In this document: positions 7,944-15,912 of the stretch, one piece after another
How the letters are laid out: each line of letters opens with the position of its first letter
How positions within the stretch are numbered: position 1 is the stretch's first letter
NCBI RefSeq assembly: GCF_022803015.1
Contig: NZ_JAFKON010000008.1
Coordinates: forward strand, 62,001-126,000
Reading direction: 5' to 3'
Origin: Arthrobacter humicola
GTDB taxonomy: Bacteria; Actinomycetota; Actinomycetes; Actinomycetales; Micrococcaceae
Length of the DNA: 64,000 nucleotides
Position numbers and translations under genes: made by a program
The notes under the pieces: generated by a model
The model's database searches: none
The model's input: only the letters and a program-made list of their open reading frames with translations
What the model was told of the DNA's origin: nothing

Positions 7944-8930
7944 TTAGGCGTGGGCGGGGGCAGCGATGGTGTTCACTGCGTGTGCTGGCCGCTGGCCGGC
8001 GAGGGCCTGCCGGATGGCCTGCAGCGCGCCGCTTCCGGCGGCAACAAAGGCCTCTTCGCTTTGGCCGGCGACATGCGGGGTCACGATCAGGTTCGGCACC
8101 CCTGCGATCTGGATCTTGGAGTGTGCGATGGGGTCCTTCATGTCCACGGACTCCCCTTCAAGGACATCGAGCCCGGCCCCGCCCAGATGGCCGTCCTGCA
8201 ACGCCCGGGCCAGGGCTTGTTCATCAATGAGGCCGCCGCGGGAGGTGTTGATCAACACCGATCCTGGCTTCATTCGTGCCAGGGCCTCGGCATCAATGAT
8301 TTGGGCGGTCTGTTCGGTCAGCGGCATGTGCAGGCTGAGAACGTCAGAGCCGGCGAGAACCTCATCGATAGTCGCCGGAGAGGCACCTGCGGCCTGGATG
8401 GCGGATTCTTCTACGAAGGGATCGTGGACCAGGACATGCATGCCGAATCCCTGCCCAATTCCGGCGACCATGCGGGCGATGTTGCCGAATCCGAGCAGTC
8501 CGAGGGTGCGGCCGTGCAGTTCGAAGCCGTTCATCTGGGGTTTGGCGGACGCCCATTGCCCGGAAGTGGTTTGGGCGGCCCCGTAGGGGACCTTCCTTGC
8601 CAGGGAGAGCAGGAGGGCGAAGACGTGCTCGGCGACGGCGCGGCTGTTGCTGCCCGGAGTGGTGGTCACCCAGATGCCTGCGTCGGTGGCCGCCTCGATA
8701 TCGACGTTGTCCGTTCCTACTCCGTGGCGGGCGATGATGCGCAGCCGGGGGGAACTGTCGATCTTTTCCCGGTCGAAGAGTTCGGCGCGCAGCAGGACGG
8801 CGTCAATACCGTCGCGGACGTCTTGGTAGCGGACGGCGTCCGGGCCGTAGCCCAGATGGACCTGGCCCAGCGCGCTGAGTTCTGCCAGCACATCGGTGTG
8901 GATCTCGTCAGAGACGTAAAAGGTCGGCAC
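7944..8930 (-). CDS. D-2-hydroxyacid dehydrogenase (NAD-dependent)
   Basis: A 328-residue cytoplasmic enzyme that should interconvert a 2-hydroxy acid and its 2-oxo acid. The Rossmann loop is GLLGFGNIARMVAGIG, near residue 145. The catalytic Arg lies in INTSRGGLIDEQ, the acid in GLDVLEGE and the His in IVTPHVAGQSEEA. It lacks the ACT/ASB C-terminal domain of full 3-phosphoglycerate dehydrogenases. It begins seven bases after the transporter gene ends, so the two are co-transcribed. Substrate unknown; the operon suggests growth on an imported hydroxy or dihydroxy acid. Confidence 0.92.
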   Translation of the reverse strand: MPTFYVSDEIHTDVLAELSALGQVHLGYGPDAVRYQDVRDGIDAVLLRAELFDREKIDSSPRLRIIARHGVGTDNVDIEAATDAGIWVTTTPGSNSRAVAEHVFALLLSLARKVPYGAAQTTSGQWASAKPQMNGFELHGRTLGLLGFGNIARMVAGIGQGFGMHVLVHDPFVEESAIQAAGASPATIDEVLAGSDVLSLHMPLTEQTAQIIDAEALARMKPGSVLINTSRGGLIDEQALARALQDGHLGGAGLDVLEGESVDMKDPIAHSKIQIAGVPNLIVTPHVAGQSEEAFVAAGSGALQAIRQALAGQRPAHAVNTIAAPAHA

Positions 8931-8937
8931 GGTGTTC

Positions 8938-10263
8938 CTAGCGGTAGAGATGGGAGGCAGGGGTCAGGGTGTTCTTGCGTACCGTGCCGAGCAGCACGGC
9001 CAGGCCCAGGGCGCCGAAGGCGATGAGCATGTAGGCCGGGATCATGCTGTTGCCCGTGCTGTCGATCAGCCAGGTAGCCACGTACGGGGCGCCGGCACCG
9101 CCGAGCACGGCCCCGACACTGTGGCCAAAGGCGACGCCGGTGTGGCGGACCTCGACGGGGAAGAACTCCGGCATGGCCGCGTAGGTGCCGGCCTGGCAGA
9201 GGGCGTAGGGCACCATGCCGAGGAGCAGTCCGAAGATCGCCAGCGACACCGAGCCGGCATTCATGAGCATGAAGGAGGGGAACGTGAGCGCGATGTAGGC
9301 GATGTAGGAGGCCGTCAGCAGGCGTTTGCTGCCGATGCGGCTGCCGAGTTGGCCGGCGAGGGGGATAAGAAGCGCCGCGGCGGTGACGGCGATCAGGACT
9401 ATGGTCGCTGCCTCGGCTTTGGAGAAGTGCAGGACGGTGCTGAAGTAGACGGCCACGTAGACGGTGCCGAGGTAGGTGCCGATGTTCTGCACAAGGGAGA
9501 TGAAGAAGACCTTCGTCAGGCGCGAGCGGTGGTTCCGGAACAATTCAGCGACGGGGGTCCGGGTCGTCTGGCCCTTGCCCGCGCTCTGGGTAAATTCAGG
9601 ACTGTCCTCGATCTTGAGCCGCATGATCAGGCAGAGGATGCCCAGCGGGATCGCGAGCAGGAACGGGATCCGCCATCCCCACGACTCCATCTCCGCCGCG
9701 GGCACGAACGTGGCCGCCAGGGCGGCCAGTCCCGCAGCGCCGGCCTTGCCGAGGACACCAACACTGGGAATGAAGGAGATATAGAGGTTGCGGCGCTCGA
9801 CCGGGGCCCACTCGCGGATATAGGTGGCCGCGCCGCCGATCTCACCGCCTGCGGACATACCCTGCAGCATCCGCAGCAGGCCCAGCAGGATCGGTGCCCA
9901 GATACCGATCTGCGCGTACGTCGGCAGCAGCGCAGTGAACCCGGCAGCTGCGCTCATCAAGATGACCGAGCCGATGAGGCTGGCACGCCGGCCGTAGCGG
10001 TCCCCGATGCGTCCGAAGAAGATCGCGCCCAGCGGCCGGACCAGAAAGGCCGTGCCAAAGACCAGGAAGGTATTGAGCAGGCCCGCCACCGGATCGCCGC
10101 TGGGGAAGAACACCACGGCGAGCGTCGCGGCGACATAGCCGAAGACACTGAAGTCGTAGTACTCGATGAAGGTGCCGAACGCCGCGACAGCGGTGGCCTT
10201 CTTCGCTTTTTTCAGATGAACGGCGTCCGCTACCGGGGGAACGGACTGACTAACCTGGGGCAT
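8938..10263 (-). CDS. MFS transporter, metabolite:H+ symporter (MHS) type
   Basis: A 441-residue inner-membrane protein with about 12 hydrophobic segments. GRIGDRYGRRASLIGSV is the conserved MFS loop 2-3 motif, and GTFIEYYDFSVFGYVAATL near the N-terminus is characteristic of the MHS subfamily (ShiA, ProP, KgtP-like proton symporters of organic acids and osmolytes). It is first in a three-gene operon with the dehydrogenase and RraA-like genes, so it probably imports their substrate, an organic acid. It is divergent from the IclR-type regulator. Confidence 0.93.
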   Translation of the reverse strand: MPQVSQSVPPVADAVHLKKAKKATAVAAFGTFIEYYDFSVFGYVAATLAVVFFPSGDPVAGLLNTFLVFGTAFLVRPLGAIFFGRIGDRYGRRASLIGSVILMSAAAGFTALLPTYAQIGIWAPILLGLLRMLQGMSAGGEIGGAATYIREWAPVERRNLYISFIPSVGVLGKAGAAGLAALAATFVPAAEMESWGWRIPFLLAIPLGILCLIMRLKIEDSPEFTQSAGKGQTTRTPVAELFRNHRSRLTKVFFISLVQNIGTYLGTVYVAVYFSTVLHFSKAEAATIVLIAVTAAALLIPLAGQLGSRIGSKRLLTASYIAYIALTFPSFMLMNAGSVSLAIFGLLLGMVPYALCQAGTYAAMPEFFPVEVRHTGVAFGHSVGAVLGGAGAPYVATWLIDSTGNSMIPAYMLIAFGALGLAVLLGTVRKNTLTPASHLYR

Positions 10264-10459
10264 CTTTGCTCCTATAAAAAATGGGACAGTGTCCTAATAT
10301 GTATTTCAAGTGTGATGTGCGCCATGGTGTGCTGTCAAGCGCCCATGGCGGGGACGAATGCGTCTGTCCCTCCACCGCTGCCGCCTTCGCTGACGGTAGC
10401 GTGGTGAAAGCAGATCCGGCCCCGAGGGGGACCCGGAGTATCAAGAGAGTGGTGGAACC
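10264..10459. promoter_or_regulatory. Divergent promoter with operator-like inverted repeats
   Basis: This 196-base gap separates the transporter operon from its putative regulator. GGACA-G-TGTCC (10284-10294) is a perfect 5-bp inverted repeat 20 bases from the transporter start. GGGAC at 10351-10355 and GTCCC at 10366-10370 form another. They are candidate IclR-family binding sites; no footprint can be inferred. Confidence 0.5.
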
Positions 10460-11983
10460 GTGGTCAGCGAGAGTGGCGTAGCAGGGAACGAGCGCATTGT
10501 TGAGGTCCTGCACGCCTTGGTGACCCGCCCAGATGCGACCGGCGTACGTGAACTCGCACTGGCCTTGGGCGCGAGCCGCAGCACCGTTAACCGTGTCCTG
10601 CTCGGCCTGGAAGAACACGGGCTGGCGGCCGTCAGCGGCAACGGAAACTATCAGGTCGGACCGCGGCTGCGTGTCCTAGGTGCCGCACTGCACGCACGCC
10701 ACCCGCTGCTGCGCAGCGCTGAAGCGATCATTGAACGCCTGGGCGAACAATCCGATGCGACTGTCCTTATCGCTGTTCACGACGCACCACGACCCAGCGC
10801 CGTTGTTGTCGCTTGCCGGCGGCGGCCCGGACCCATCAAGTATCTGCTCGAGCCCGGGACGGTCTTGCCCCTCCACGCCGGCGCAACCGGCCGCTCGATC
10901 CTGGGCCGACTGGGAATCGGCGCCCTGGGTGAACGGCAGCTGGAGGCGCACACTCCCGATACCGTCACCGAGCGCGCCGAACTGGAACGACTCCTCACCG
11001 AGGACCGCCGCGCCGGATACACGATCAGCGTCGGGCAGCAATTTCCCCTGGCCGCGGGTGCTGCAGCGTCATTTCAATGTCACGGACTGACCGGATCCGT
11101 CTCGATCACCCGTCCACGCTTTCTCACCGGCGACGAGGACCTTGCCCGCTTCGGCCCGATGGCGCGGCAAGCGGCCCGCGACATCGAAGCCGCATGTGCC
11201 GGAAATCAAGCATCGGGGAATCTGACACCCATCACGTACCCTCCCGGTTCCACTGCCGTGGAACGCCTTGCCCGTCTGGTCACCGCGCTGGTTGCCGAAC
11301 CCGACGGGCTGCACACCGGCTACGAGCTCGCGCGCGGAATTGGAGCCAACATAGCCACCACCAACCGCCTGGTCTCCACCGCCCTGACCACAGGACTGGC
11401 TCTGCAGCACCACGACACACTGCACCCCGGCCCCCGCCTGTTTCACTGGGCAGCCCATCTGGGTCCTTCGGTGGACACAGCTGTTGTCGCACATCCCATT
11501 CTCCGCGGACTTGCCAAGGAATCCGGTGAAACCATCGGACTCATCCAATTCCATGCCGACACCAGACAGGCCGTGATGACGACAGTGGTGGACGGCGTCC
11601 GGCCTCTGCACTACGGTCTTGCTTCAGGTGTGGCTATTCCCCTCTACGCCGGCGCAGGCGGGAAAGCCATTCTCGCCCACTGTCCCCCCGGTGATCTTGA
11701 CGCGCTCACGCTCGAACCCCTCACCGAACGCACCCAAACAGACCGGCGAGCCCTCGAAAACGATCTCCAAACCATACGGGAGCGCGGATGGGCGACCGGC
11801 GAGGGTGAGCGCATTCCCGACGCCTTCGGCGTCAGTGCCCCCTACTTCGTCGACGGCACCATCGCTGGATCCATCACCGCCACCGTCACCAGACTCCGCC
11901 TGCCCGAACTCGACGTAGAGGCCCTCGCTCACATGGTCCAGCGTTCAGCCCAGCAGCTCACACGCACCCTTTCAGTCCCCTAA
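10460..11983 (+). CDS. Tandem-fused double IclR-family regulator
   Basis: This 507-residue protein is about twice the length of a normal IclR regulator (about 255). It contains two complete copies in series. The first has a winged helix at about 10-70 (ELALALGASRSTVNRVLLGL) and an effector domain at about 80-245. The second has a winged helix at about 263-325 (ELARGIGANIATTNRLVSTA) and an effector domain at about 335-505. The two copies are diverged. It probably controls the adjacent divergent transporter/dehydrogenase/aldolase operon in response to a small acid. Start is GTG at 10460 after a purine-rich GAGAGTGGTGG. An intramolecular dimer could replace the usual homodimer. Confidence 0.9.
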   Translation: MVSESGVAGNERIVEVLHALVTRPDATGVRELALALGASRSTVNRVLLGLEEHGLAAVSGNGNYQVGPRLRVLGAALHARHPLLRSAEAIIERLGEQSDATVLIAVHDAPRPSAVVVACRRRPGPIKYLLEPGTVLPLHAGATGRSILGRLGIGALGERQLEAHTPDTVTERAELERLLTEDRRAGYTISVGQQFPLAAGAAASFQCHGLTGSVSITRPRFLTGDEDLARFGPMARQAARDIEAACAGNQASGNLTPITYPPGSTAVERLARLVTALVAEPDGLHTGYELARGIGANIATTNRLVSTALTTGLALQHHDTLHPGPRLFHWAAHLGPSVDTAVVAHPILRGLAKESGETIGLIQFHADTRQAVMTTVVDGVRPLHYGLASGVAIPLYAGAGGKAILAHCPPGDLDALTLEPLTERTQTDRRALENDLQTIRERGWATGEGERIPDAFGVSAPYFVDGTIAGSITATVTRLRLPELDVEALAHMVQRSAQQLTRTLSVP

Positions 11984-12400
11984 AACAGCGCCGGTCAGAC
12001 GTCACGCCGGACCCCTCTGCTCGATGGCCGGCAGCCGACGCAGAACATCCTCGCCAGATGTTCGAGGTGTGCCGGGACCACGAAGTCCGGGTGACGCCAC
12101 AGGAGCTCTCAGGCGACTTGCACTTCCGCACGACGACACAACAAATCTTCGGGAACCTCGTCAGGAGTGAAGCTCTGAAATGGCACTCGAAGTCCTCAGT
12201 CATGCATGCCACCGCCGGGCTGGCCGTACCGTCTTGAAAAGGATCCAATACTGAGACGCTCGGATTGCTTTTGAGGTGGCGTGAGGAATGGCGAGGAATT
12301 GGCGGTTCGACACGCCCTTCCACAGTCTCAGAATGCCGTCCAACAACAGATTGCCTCATAAAGGCAATTTGATCGGGATTAAGAGAATGGTGGGTCGGCC
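11984..12400. other. Intergenic region before the serine recombinase
   Basis: About 417 bases. It contains one weak plus-strand frame (12058-12237). Near the recombinase there is a short inverted repeat, ATTGCC (12350-12355) and GGCAAT (12363-12368), which could be part of a recombination or regulatory site. Nothing else was recognised. Confidence 0.4.
12058..12237 (+). CDS. Short hypothetical ORF, possible remnant
   Basis: A 59-residue frame starting MFEVCRDHEVRVTPQELSG. The N-terminal half reads like a helix-rich DNA-binding fragment, but I cannot assign a family. No convincing Shine-Dalgarno sequence is present. Confidence 0.25.
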   Translation: MFEVCRDHEVRVTPQELSGDLHFRTTTQQIFGNLVRSEALKWHSKSSVMHATAGLAVPS

Positions 12401-12949
12401 GTGGCCGTTATCGGGTACGCGAGGGTTTCCACCGCGGAACAGAACCTCGATCTGCAGCTCACTGCACTCCAGGCCGCCGGCGCAGCCCGGACCTTCGCCG
12501 ATAACGGCGTCAGCGGTTCCACGGTGGAACGCCCTCAGCTGTCCAGAGCTCTGGACCGGCTGGAGGCCGGCGACGTACTCACCCTGTGGAAACTGGACCG
12601 CCTGGGCCGCAACACTAGGCACGTCCTGGACATCATCGAGAACATCCGGGAGAGGGGAGCAGGCTTCCGGGCCCTGACCGAAGGACTCGACACTACCGGG
12701 CCCATGGGCACCGCAATGCTGACGATCATGGCCGCGTTCGCGCAACTGGAGCGTGACACGATGATCGAACGCACAAGAGCCGGCCTCGCAGCGGCCGCGG
12801 CCAACAACCGCCACGGCGGAAGGCCCCGCAAAGTCGATGACGCGGCCGCTGCCCGGGTCAGACAACTCAAGGGCAAAGGGGTCAGTGCCTCCGACATCGG
12901 CAAGATGCTCGGAGTCTCCCGCGCCACGGTTTACCGGTACCTCCTCTAG
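12401..12949 (+). CDS. Serine recombinase (resolvase/invertase family)
   Basis: A 182-residue small serine recombinase. It should cut and rejoin DNA at paired sites, as a transposon resolvase or invertase. The catalytic serine lies in IGYARVSTAEQNLD (about residue 10). The conserved arginines are in LWKLDRLGRNTRHVL, and the E helix carries ERDTMIERTRAGL. A C-terminal helix-turn-helix follows (SASDIGKMLGVSRATVYRYL). Start is GTG at 12401; no strong Shine-Dalgarno sequence is visible. No transposase gene accompanies it, so it may be a stranded resolvase from a lost Tn3-like element, or a standalone invertase. Confidence 0.93.
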   Translation: MAVIGYARVSTAEQNLDLQLTALQAAGAARTFADNGVSGSTVERPQLSRALDRLEAGDVLTLWKLDRLGRNTRHVLDIIENIRERGAGFRALTEGLDTTGPMGTAMLTIMAAFAQLERDTMIERTRAGLAAAAANNRHGGRPRKVDDAAAARVRQLKGKGVSASDIGKMLGVSRATVYRYLL

Positions 12950-13036
12950 GCCCAGCAGCTACAGCTTGAGGTCCAGTTGAATCTCGCGAAGAGTTTGCGG
13001 TTTCGGGCATTAGCCCTGGTTCTCAGGGGGTGATTT

Positions 13037-13432
13037 TCATATTTGGGTTTTGAGGGCTTCTTCGTAGAACGCAAGACGGGTGGCCGCGCGTGCCATGTCG
13101 TGCTGGTCCTGGATGAACGAGTAGGCGATCCAGCAGCCGGCGAGAAGGATTATCAGGGCTATGCACAGAGATGAGGCGAAAGGTCCTACCCATGATGCTG
13201 TTGCCGGGCCGAGCAATGGGAGGGCAACCAGGATGACGCCAACGTAAAGCGCGGTGTAGGCGCCCAGGCTGCCGCCGCTCAGGTGCGCTGCACGGGTGCG
13301 GAGAGTGCGCAAGTCTTCGAATTGTTTGTTCTCGTCCAGAGCGAGGAAGGCAGCGATGTCCTGGCGGGTTACTTCCGGAAAGCGGTGTGACCGCAGTCCG
13401 CGGCGGGTGAAAGAGTGCATGCTGGAGAGCAT
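13037..13432 (-). CDS. Small membrane protein of unknown function
   Basis: A 131-residue protein starting MLSSMHSFTRRGLRS, with two hydrophobic segments (about 58-75 and 85-105) and a polar C-terminal helix (FIQDQHDMARAATRLAFYEE). AGAGG lies about ten bases upstream of ATG 13432; an alternative ATG at 13420 has no SD. I recognise no family. The soluble N-terminal part, DIAAFLALDENKQFEDL, is acidic. The neighbours (recombinase and glyoxalase-like gene) do not suggest a job. Confidence 0.6.
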   Translation of the reverse strand: MLSSMHSFTRRGLRSHRFPEVTRQDIAAFLALDENKQFEDLRTLRTRAAHLSGGSLGAYTALYVGVILVALPLLGPATASWVGPFASSLCIALIILLAGCWIAYSFIQDQHDMARAATRLAFYEEALKTQI

Positions 13433-13524
13433 AGTTGCAGCCTCTGTCAGCCCCTGTGAGCCGTAGCGAAAGTCTTTGTTGTGACACCGATCGTGATGAA
13501 AGTTGTGGGCTGGGATGCGCCGGT

Positions 13525-14037
13525 TCAGCTTTGCTTGGCGGCCCAGTCGGCAACGCGCTGTGTGCTTTCCTCTTCGGAGAGGTCCTCGACCCGAGTCATG
13601 ATGGACCAGCGCACACCGTAGGGGTCGCGGATGCTGGCGAATCGGTCTCCTGACACAAAGGTGGACAGCGGCTCCCGGATGGTAGCTCCTGCCCGCTCGG
13701 CGCGCGCGACGAGGGCGTCCGCATCCGCGCAGTAGAAGCCGACGGAGTAGCAATCATCCTCGCCGTTCGGCGCCGGGACGAGGTGGTAGTCCGGGTTGGG
13801 CTCACCGATTTGGAGCCGTCCCTGACCGAAGTCCAGCTCGGCGTGGACCACCATTCCGCCGATCTCGGTCGCATTGACGGTGCGGGCGCCGAAAACGTCC
13901 TGGTAGAACGTGATCGCCTCCTTCGCCGAGGGAATCGCAAGGAATGGCGTGAGGCTCGTGAAGCCGTGCGGGATGCCGGATGTTGTGTGCTTGCCGTCGG
14001 CGGCTGCGGTCAGTTCGGGGCTTGTAGTATCACTCAT
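13525..14037 (-). CDS. VOC-family protein (glyoxalase/PhnB-like)
   Basis: A 170-residue protein with the two beta-alpha-beta-beta-beta repeats of the vicinal oxygen chelate superfamily. Marks are SLTPFLAIPSAKEAITFYQ and VFGARTVN in the first repeat, and FYCADADALVARAERAGAT with DRFASIRDPYGVRWSI in the second; the latter is typical of the PhnB-like subgroup. Such proteins include metal-dependent lyases, dioxygenases and drug-binding proteins, so the reaction is open. Start chosen at ATG 14037, giving the usual subgroup length. It is divergent from the AraC-family regulator starting at 14111, which may control it. Confidence 0.88.
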   Translation of the reverse strand: MSDTTSPELTAAADGKHTTSGIPHGFTSLTPFLAIPSAKEAITFYQDVFGARTVNATEIGGMVVHAELDFGQGRLQIGEPNPDYHLVPAPNGEDDCYSVGFYCADADALVARAERAGATIREPLSTFVSGDRFASIRDPYGVRWSIMTRVEDLSEEESTQRVADWAAKQS

Positions 14038-14110
14038 AGATCTCACGGTACGCACGCGTCCGCCCAGCGGCTTGGTGAATTGCGACAGCCTGGATAAGGA
14101 GTATCCGCCC

Positions 14111-14923
14111 ATGGTGGTTTCGTTCAAGGGAATCCTCTACCCTGCCCGGCTTCCCACGTTTCACCGTGTGCCCGCGCCGGAGTCCGTGTCGGACCTGGTG
14201 CAGTGGTTTTGGATCCCCGAATGGGACATTGAGCCGGGGCACACGTCACGCCAGCATCTGATCGCATTCCCTGCATCCAACCTTGTTGTCCAGAAGGATC
14301 GTGTTGAGTTCGCAGGCCCGACAACACGTGGATCACATCGCGACCTCACAGGCCGGGGCTGGGCGGTGGGGGCTCTCCTGCGTCCCGCGCTGGTTCCGCG
14401 TTTCACGCACGATCCAGGGAGCCTGCGGGATTCCCAGCTGCCACTGCCGCTTGCGGATCTGCATGCCTCAGTGTCGGAGCCCATGGGCGGACCCGATCCA
14501 CAGGAGCGTCGGCAACACGCTGTGGAGGCTTTCGCTGGTTGGCTGGTAGCGCAGCGTCCGGAGGTGTCAGAGGAGGGCATTCTTGCCAACGCGATGATGG
14601 ACATTATCGGAACGTGCAGCGACGTGCTCCGCATTGAGGACGTTGCGGCGCGTCTGTTTGTGTCGCCGAGAACCCTTCAACGGGTGGCGGGGAAGTACAT
14701 CGGCCTGAGCCCGTCCGCGCTCATTCGACGGCGCCGCCTGCAGGAGGCCGCTGATCGGTCACGGACCGACCAGGCTGCAGACCTCGCGGGGATAGCTGCC
14801 GAATTCGGCTACACCGACCATGCCCATATGACGAACGACTTCCAAAAGACCCTGGGATTCACGCCAAGCACGTACCGGCGGTCAGTCCTCCAGGATCGTG
14901 CCGGGAATCAGGGCGGGGATTAG
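14111..14923 (+). CDS. AraC-family transcriptional regulator
   Basis: A 270-residue regulator with a C-terminal AraC/XylS DNA-binding domain. The helices read IEDVAARLFVSPRTLQRVAG and IAAEFGYTDHAHMTNDFQKT, followed by LGFTPSTYRR. The N-terminal 170 residues resemble the DUF6597/AraC sensor type found in small-molecule responsive regulators (LVQWFWIPEWDIEPG). AAGGAG lies ten bases before ATG 14111; the open frame extends upstream but without support. It is divergent from the VOC gene with a 73-base gap, a common arrangement for a regulator and its target. Confidence 0.9.
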   Translation: MVVSFKGILYPARLPTFHRVPAPESVSDLVQWFWIPEWDIEPGHTSRQHLIAFPASNLVVQKDRVEFAGPTTRGSHRDLTGRGWAVGALLRPALVPRFTHDPGSLRDSQLPLPLADLHASVSEPMGGPDPQERRQHAVEAFAGWLVAQRPEVSEEGILANAMMDIIGTCSDVLRIEDVAARLFVSPRTLQRVAGKYIGLSPSALIRRRRLQEAADRSRTDQAADLAGIAAEFGYTDHAHMTNDFQKTLGFTPSTYRRSVLQDRAGNQGGD

Positions 14924-15088
14924 GTCCACGCGCGCTGCTGCCCTTAGGCGAGAAGTTTCCACTAGACGTTCCCTCTGAGCCGACTCGTTCTCTTAACCCG
15001 ATTCGGTGTATCGAAACCTTTGTGCCTCAAAACCCCAGGGATACGAGACGGAGGGATTAGGCCAGGCCCTCGCGCCGTGCTCTGGGCG

Positions 15089-15135
15089 CCATTTAGCGAT
15101 CACAAAACGACGCCAAATAGCGCCGAAAGTCACGG
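15089..15135. repeat. Repeat A, recombination-site-like
   Basis: CCATTTAGCGATCACAAAAC followed by GACGCCAAATAGCGCCGAAAGTCACGG. It aligns with repeat B (16687-16736) in direct orientation. Each contains one ATTTAGCG and one AAATAGCG block with AAAACG between, in opposite order. It abuts the broken end of a serine recombinase fragment. Confidence 0.6.
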
Positions 15136-15136
15136 T

Positions 15137-15300
15137 TTCGCCGAGTCCGGGCCGTTCCTTGTTTCTGCCGGTCAGTCCGTGGTCGACGTAGATCCGCTCA
15201 ACGGGGACGCCAAGGGCGGCTAGGCCGTGGCGCTGCGCGGTCAGATCCTGGTCATTGGTGGACGCCCGGCCGTAGCCGAGGATGTGCGCAGTTGTGGGTG
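15137..15300 (-). pseudogene. Truncated serine recombinase, N-terminal fragment
   Basis: The minus strand encodes ILGYGRASTNDQDLTAQRHG, then VPVERIYVDHGLTGRNKERPGL. This is the catalytic N-terminus of a resolvase/invertase, including the active serine in GRAST. The match stops at 15137, where the sequence changes to repeat A, so about two thirds of the protein is missing. It differs from the intact recombinase at 12401 and is not a recent copy of it. The open frame continues both ways but without family resemblance. Confidence 0.85.
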
Positions 15301-15412
15301 CAACTGCAGCTGTTGAGTCACCTAAGCGGGACAGTTTTGCGGGCGGGGTATACGCGAATCCTGGATCCCAGCATCTGTATGGGATTTTCACGGCGGGGGA
15401 GCGGGTCGAGGG

Positions 15413-15443
15413 TGTCGCGGTGGGGGACCGGCTTACGGGCATG
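15413..15443. repeat. Direct repeat, copy 1
   Basis: TGTCGCGGTGGGGGACCGGC followed by TTACGGGCATG. It matches 16651-16679 with two mismatches over about 28 bases, in the same orientation. The pair flanks the PadR/membrane gene pair. Confidence 0.75.
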
Positions 15444-15490
15444 TGCTGGTGTCGCACCCGGTGCCCATCCACGCCCAGCTGAAAGTGGTC

Positions 15491-15525
15491 TTGACAGGCT
15501 AACTACTTAGATAGAAGATCTAGTC
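15491..15525 (+). promoter_or_regulatory. Candidate promoter and PadR operator
   Basis: TTGACA at 15491-15496 is a perfect -35. A -10 such as TAGAAG (15512-15517) would put transcription start at or next to the ATG at 15526, implying a leaderless or nearly leaderless message. TAGAT-AGAAG-ATCTA (about 15508-15522) is an inverted repeat overlapping the -10 and is a candidate PadR site. Confidence 0.55.
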
Positions 15526-15912
15526 ATGAATGTTCCTGCCTCTGATCCGCAACCCACAGGAAGCGCGGACTGGCCAAGTGATTGGCTCCGGGCCACGCTT
15601 GGCTTCCTTGCGCTCCGTGCACTATCCGCCGGGCCCTCTTATGGATACGCGATCATCAGCGAACTAGAGCACCATGGGTTCGGCACCATAAAGGGCGGGA
15701 CCCTGTACCCACTCCTCACCCGATACGAGACTGCCGGCCTGGTAACCACGGAATGGCGGGCCGGCGACGGCGGTCCCGGCCGCAAGTATTTCGCGCTGAC
15801 AGATCAGGGCCGCGCCGAACTCACCCGCCTGAGCGCTGACTGGCTCCGCTTCGCCGTCACCAGCACCCATTACCTCGACCCCGAGCGGCTCACGAAGGAG
15901 ATCCCCGCATGA
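15526..15912 (+). CDS. PadR-family transcriptional regulator
   Basis: A 128-residue repressor of the PadR winged-helix family. Marks are LGFLALRALSAGPSYGYAII, KGGTLYPLLTRYETAGLVTT and GPGRKYFALTDQGRAEL. Short PadR proteins usually repress an adjacent membrane or efflux gene and themselves. Its stop overlaps the next gene's start (ATGA), so it is translationally coupled to the membrane protein. Almost no leader separates the promoter-like TTGACA from the ATG. The pair is flanked by short repeats, suggesting a transferable cassette. Confidence 0.92.
   Translation: MNVPASDPQPTGSADWPSDWLRATLGFLALRALSAGPSYGYAIISELEHHGFGTIKGGTLYPLLTRYETAGLVTTEWRAGDGGPGRKYFALTDQGRAELTRLSADWLRFAVTSTHYLDPERLTKEIPA

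Noticed and set aside
11958..12359. Minus-strand ORF after the double IclR gene
   Set aside because: Serine/cysteine/arginine-rich composition typical of a shadow, no homology, and no Shine-Dalgarno support.
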